Assembly: GCF_014395225.1 (NCBI RefSeq)
Contig: NZ_CP060723.1
Location: 4,836,001 to 4,900,000 of the forward strand
Source of the DNA: Pedobacter roseus
GTDB taxonomy: Bacteria > Bacteroidota > Bacteroidia > Sphingobacteriales > Sphingobacteriaceae
Reading direction: 5' to 3'
Length of the DNA: 64,000 bases
The notes under the pieces are model-generated. The model made no database searches and was not told where the DNA came from. It saw only the letters and a list, made by a program, of their open reading frames with translations. Below, piece by piece: positions 60,404 through 64,000 of the stretch. Each line of letters opens with the position of its first letter. The stretch's first letter is position 1. A program made the position numbers and the translations under genes.

Positions 60404-61366
60404 ATGTTCAAAAGAATCCTTTCAGCACTTATATTTCTTTCCATTTATGCCAGTCATTGTTGGTCGCAGGAAATAAATACTGCTTTTACCATTATACCGC
60501 TTGGTGTTAAAGGCGGTGATGATGAAAGCAATTTATCATCTTACCTGATTGCTCCAAAAGGAAGCGAAAATTACGTTTGCCTTGATGCAGGAACCATAAA
60601 TGCCGGTATCCAAAAAGCCATCGACTTTAAGTCACTAAAAGGAATCAGTGAAGAAATTCAACGCAAAAAGATTAAGGGGTATCTGATTTCGCATGCCCAT
60701 TTAGATCATGTTGCTGGCTTAATTATTAATTCTCCTGCCGATACAGCAAAAAACATCTATGGTTTACCTGCTGTGCTCAACATTTTAAGGGATAAATATT
60801 TTACCTGGGACGCCTGGGCCAATTTTGCCAACGAAGGCGAAAAACCACAACTGAAAAAATACACTTATTTTCCGCTGGTTGAAGGCGTTACTTATCCTCT
60901 TGATGGGACAGAAATGAAAGTTAAGGCTTTTGAACTCAGCCATGGTAACCCTTACAAAAGCACTGCTTTTCTGATCGGCCACGGAGATAGTGATGTGCTT
61001 TATTTGGGCGATACGGGAGCAGATGAAATAGAAAAATCGGATAAACTCGCTAAGCTGTGGCAAAGTATAGCGCCTTTGATCAATGCAGGCCAGTTAAAGG
61101 CTATTTTTTTAGAGGTTTCTTTCCCTAACGAACAGCCCTATAAACAATTGTTCGGGCACCTTACACCAAAACTTTTTTTTAGCGAACTTTCTAAACTGGA
61201 GGCTTTAACGAACGAAAAAGCATTTAAAAAGGTTTCCTTCATTATCACTCACACTAAGCCTCCACAAAAAACCGCCGAAATGGTAAAAAAGCAATTGATT
61301 TCAGGAAAACCGAAAGATTTAAAGCTAATTTTCCCTGAACAAGGCAAGTACTTAACAATTAATTAA
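60404..61366 (+). CDS. Class II 3',5'-cyclic-nucleotide phosphodiesterase
   Basis: 320 residues with a signal peptide ending CWSQE. Its MBL-fold motif is SHAHLDHVAGLIINSPA (H97, H99, D101, H102), matching the class II phosphodiesterase signature (H-x-H-L-D-H-x-x-G-L-I-x-N-S-P). Later ligands lie in LSHGNPYKSTAFLIGH, LYLGDTGAD and FIITHTKPP. The substrate in yeast and Vibrio homologs is cAMP. Here it would act in the periplasm. It is probably co-transcribed with nagA. Confidence 0.88.
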   Translation: MFKRILSALIFLSIYASHCWSQEINTAFTIIPLGVKGGDDESNLSSYLIAPKGSENYVCLDAGTINAGIQKAIDFKSLKGISEEIQRKKIKGYLISHAHLDHVAGLIINSPADTAKNIYGLPAVLNILRDKYFTWDAWANFANEGEKPQLKKYTYFPLVEGVTYPLDGTEMKVKAFELSHGNPYKSTAFLIGHGDSDVLYLGDTGADEIEKSDKLAKLWQSIAPLINAGQLKAIFLEVSFPNEQPYKQLFGHLTPKLFFSELSKLEALTNEKAFKKVSFIITHTKPPQKTAEMVKKQLISGKPKDLKLIFPEQGKYLTIN

Positions 61367-61496
61367 TCTAAATAGAACATTAGCAGCATTAAGTCAGCGT
61401 ATTTTTGTTGAAAATTGAGTGAAATATCATAATTTTATTACGATAAGGGTAACAACAAATTATAATTGCTTCATCACCAATAAAAAACATGAACTA

Positions 61497-64000
61497 ATGA
61501 AAAAATTGTTACTATTATTCTCATTTATGCTTGTGATAACCGTTTATGGTTTCGCACAAGGAGTTACCACTGCATCATTTATTGGTACAGTTAAAGATCA
61601 GAAAGGGGTTATACCTGGCGCAACGGTTACTGCCATACACATTCCCTCAGGTACAAAATACTCCACACTAACCAGGGCCGATGGAAGATATAACCTACCC
61701 AACGTACGTGTTGGCGGGCCATATACCATTAAAATTAGTTACGTTGGTTACAACGAACTGGTTAAAGAAAACCTGAACACCACTATTGGTGAAGATTTAA
61801 GGATTGACGCTTCGCTTACCGAAACCTCGCAAAATCTTGCCGATGTGGTGGTAAAAGGAACGCAGGATAAGGTAATCAACTCCTCACGTACCGGCGCAAG
61901 GGAAACCATTACCAGACAGCAGATCGATAACTTACCAACCATCAGCCGGTCATTATCCGATTTTACCAAATTAACGCCATCAGCAAACTCTACAACCGTT
62001 GGCGGTTTGAGTTTCGGCGGCAGAAGCGGTTCTTATAATAACCTAACGGTTGATGGTGCCCTGTTTAACAACTCGTTCGGATTATCGGGTAGTTTGGGTG
62101 GACAGGCGAATTCTCAACCGATCTCATTAGATGCGATTGAGCAGATCCAGGTGGATATTGCCCCTTATGATGTCCGCCAGGGGTCTTTCACCGGAGCAGG
62201 TATCAATACCATTGTAAAATCAGGAACAAACGATTTTAAGGGATCGGCCTATTATTATACCAGGGGAACTGATTTAACAGGCTATTCTGCCGGGGTAACC
62301 AAAATACCTGTTGTTGATTTTAGTTACAATCAGCGTGGTTTAAATATCGGCGGACCGATTATTAAGGACAAATTATTTTTCTTTGTTTCGGGTGAACAGG
62401 AAAGGATCAGTACACCAGCAACATCGTTCGTAGCATCAAGGCCAGGCTTATCAGGAGCAAACGTTTCGACAGCAGATGCTGCAACATTGGATAAGTTATC
62501 GAACTATTTAATGAGCAAATACAATTATGCAACCGGTCCTTACGAAAATTATCCTTACAAAACACAAAGTGATAAAATCACGGCAAAAATAGATTGGAAC
62601 ATCAATGCAAACAATACCTTAAGTGCAAAATATTTCTATCTGAAATCGAACAGACAGGTTGTTGCCAGTGGATCGGGTATTCCGGCAGGCTTAAATGGTA
62701 GCCGCTCACCTTCTTCAACCTCTATGCCTTACCTCGGTTCGAGTTATACCATTAACAATAACTTTAACATCGGTATTGTGGAGTTAAACACGAGGATCGG
62801 AAATAACATGTCGAACAAATTAACAGCTGGTTATTCAGCCTTGAGAGATTTCCGCGCTTCAAACGGTGCTGAACTGCCAATGGTTGATATCGGTAACGGA
62901 AACGGCGGCATCTTAACCAGTTTTGGTTACGAAGTATTCACCGCTAACAATTTGCTAAACTCCGACATTTATCAGTTTTCTGACGATTTCTCGATTTATG
63001 CCGGTAAACACGAAATTACCATCGGTACCAGCAACCAGTTAAACAAATTCCTGAATGGTTTTGCCCCAAATTATAATGGTCTGTATTATTTTAAAACCGC
63101 TGATGATTTTATCAATAACCAGCCCGCGGTAAGTTATTCATACCGTAACTCAGCGTTGGCCGATGGATCATTTCCATTCGCAAAAATGTCGTCGTATAAT
63201 TTAAGTTTATATGCACAGGATAAATACCAGGTGAGTGATAATTTCAAATTAACCTATGGTATCCGTGCCGATTATACTTATTTCCCTACCAAACTGGATC
63301 CAAATCCAAATCTGGCTGCATTAACCTTCCAAAATGGTTTGCAGGTAGACATTTCTAAATTCCCGAACAAAAAATTATTGTTCTCACCACGTGTAGGTTT
63401 CAATTATGATGTTTTTGGCGATAAAACCACACAGTTACGTGGCGGAACCGGAATTTTCACCGGTCAGGTACCTTATGTTTGGATCTCTAACCAGGCCTCT
63501 AACACCGGAACATTATTCAGCTCAAGCACTGTTTCAACCGCTGGAGATCCACGTTTGATTTTTAATCCGAACGTAAATGCCAACCGCCCTGCTCCTGGTA
63601 CAGCAGCTGCCAATACTTCTTATGAGGTAGATGCGGCATCAAAAGATTTTAAATACCCTCAGATCTGGAGAACGAATGTTGCGGTTGACCAAAAATTACC
63701 AATGGGCATTATTGCCACTTTAGAAGCATCTTATACTAAAGATATCAATGCAGTAAATTTTTCTAATGCAGCATTGCCAAACAATTCAACAGGCTTAATA
63801 ACCCTTCCCGGTATTGAAGGACAGCAGCGTTATACCGTAAAATCTACACAAACAGGTACTACGGCAGCAAATCCGTCGATTTCGCCATTCATTTACATGC
63901 AAAACACCAAAAAAGGTTATTCATACTTCATTACCGGTCAGTTGCAAAAATCTTTTTTCAATGGTTTTAATGCCAGTGTAGCCTATACCTACAGCCAATC
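61497..64000 (+). CDS. TonB-dependent receptor, Oar-like (3' end outside the window)
   Basis: The frame is open from ATG 61497 to the window edge, at least 834 codons. A signal peptide (MKKLLLLFSFMLVITVYGFAQ) leads to a CarboxypepD_reg domain (FIGTVKDQKGVIPGATVTAI ... GRYNLPNVRVGGPYTIKISYVGY). The plug has TGARETITRQQIDNLPTIS, LTVDGALFNNSFGLSG and IEQIQVDIAPYDVRQGSFTGAGINTIVKSGTNDFKG. A barrel rich in Tyr/Phe strands follows. The domain order matches Oar-type receptors, some of which move proteases or peptides. The end of the barrel is missing because the window ends. Confidence 0.9.
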   Translation, partial: MKKLLLLFSFMLVITVYGFAQGVTTASFIGTVKDQKGVIPGATVTAIHIPSGTKYSTLTRADGRYNLPNVRVGGPYTIKISYVGYNELVKENLNTTIGEDLRIDASLTETSQNLADVVVKGTQDKVINSSRTGARETITRQQIDNLPTISRSLSDFTKLTPSANSTTVGGLSFGGRSGSYNNLTVDGALFNNSFGLSGSLGGQANSQPISLDAIEQIQVDIAPYDVRQGSFTGAGINTIVKSGTNDFKGSAYYYTRGTDLTGYSAGVTKIPVVDFSYNQRGLNIGGPIIKDKLFFFVSGEQERISTPATSFVASRPGLSGANVSTADAATLDKLSNYLMSKYNYATGPYENYPYKTQSDKITAKIDWNINANNTLSAKYFYLKSNRQVVASGSGIPAGLNGSRSPSSTSMPYLGSSYTINNNFNIGIVELNTRIGNNMSNKLTAGYSALRDFRASNGAELPMVDIGNGNGGILTSFGYEVFTANNLLNSDIYQFSDDFSIYAGKHEITIGTSNQLNKFLNGFAPNYNGLYYFKTADDFINNQPAVSYSYRNSALADGSFPFAKMSSYNLSLYAQDKYQVSDNFKLTYGIRADYTYFPTKLDPNPNLAALTFQNGLQVDISKFPNKKLLFSPRVGFNYDVFGDKTTQLRGGTGIFTGQVPYVWISNQASNTGTLFSSSTVSTAGDPRLIFNPNVNANRPAPGTAAANTSYEVDAASKDFKYPQIWRTNVAVDQKLPMGIIATLEASYTKDINAVNFSNAALPNNSTGLITLPGIEGQQRYTVKSTQTGTTAANPSISPFIYMQNTKKGYSYFITGQLQKSFFNGFNASVAYTYSQ

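Overview
The window looks like chromosomal DNA of a Bacteroidota species, most likely of the family Sphingobacteriaceae (Pedobacter or a close relative). The evidence is moderately AT-rich sequence; SusC/Oar-type outer-membrane receptors with a carboxypeptidase-regulatory domain; lineage-typical families (IPExxxVDY protein next to acpP, a DUF6600-like exported protein, an M57 lipoprotein protease); promoters of the Bacteroidota form TTTG-N19/20-TAnnTTTG; and many copies of intergenic repeats of a kind I associate with Pedobacter-like genomes. The genus is an inference. No rRNA genes, CRISPR array or prophage was seen.

Layout. 1-12 kb: an outer-membrane beta-barrel protein, a luciferase-like oxidoreductase, a methyltransferase, a beta-CASP MBL hydrolase, a YtxH protein, a HAD hydrolase, an exported DUF6600-like protein with a tandemly repeated Gln-rich tail, an RsmI-like methylase, and small genes including a lone phage tail-collar domain protein. 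12-21 kb: an M57 protease, an SDR-like protein, a DPP-IV-type peptidase, a rifampicin-phosphotransferase-like enzyme, tRNA-Ser(GGA) abutted by a GIY-YIG nuclease gene and a displaced tRNA-Ser remnant, and pyruvate kinase. 21-34 kb: the acpP-fabF-rnc cluster, three tandem paralogs of an exported family, plsC, yicC-gmk, nadD, a GH3 enzyme, an acidic small protein, thioredoxin and TatD. A 12 x 7-bp tandem array lies between the last two genes. 34-44 kb: a YhcG-like nuclease, tcdA, an addA-addB-like pair, then a small accessory cluster (REP-associated transposase with two hairpins, GNAT, a two-gene nucleotidyltransferase module, VOC). 44-53 kb: pdhB, a pentapeptide-repeat protein, tex, an MscS channel, pnuC-nadR, an ORF6N protein with a long intragenic palindrome, and a lipoprotein. 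53-64 kb: rplM-rpsI-rpsB-tsf, an IS3-family element with a broken orfB, a Tat-exported phosphoesterase, nagA, a class II cyclic-nucleotide phosphodiesterase, and an Oar-like TonB-dependent receptor that runs off the end.

How it fits together. Most of the window is housekeeping: fatty-acid synthesis, RNA processing, translation, NAD synthesis and salvage, glycolysis and DNA repair. Between these genes lie envelope proteins and small mobile or selfish elements. The striking feature is the density of short palindromic and phrase-like repeats. They fill nearly every larger gap, and in at least two places (the tex C-terminal linker and the mscS 3' end) they have become coding sequence. The best candidates for new biology are the tRNA-Ser/GIY-YIG arrangement, the ORF6N palindrome, the nucleotidyltransferase module and the tandem exported paralogs.
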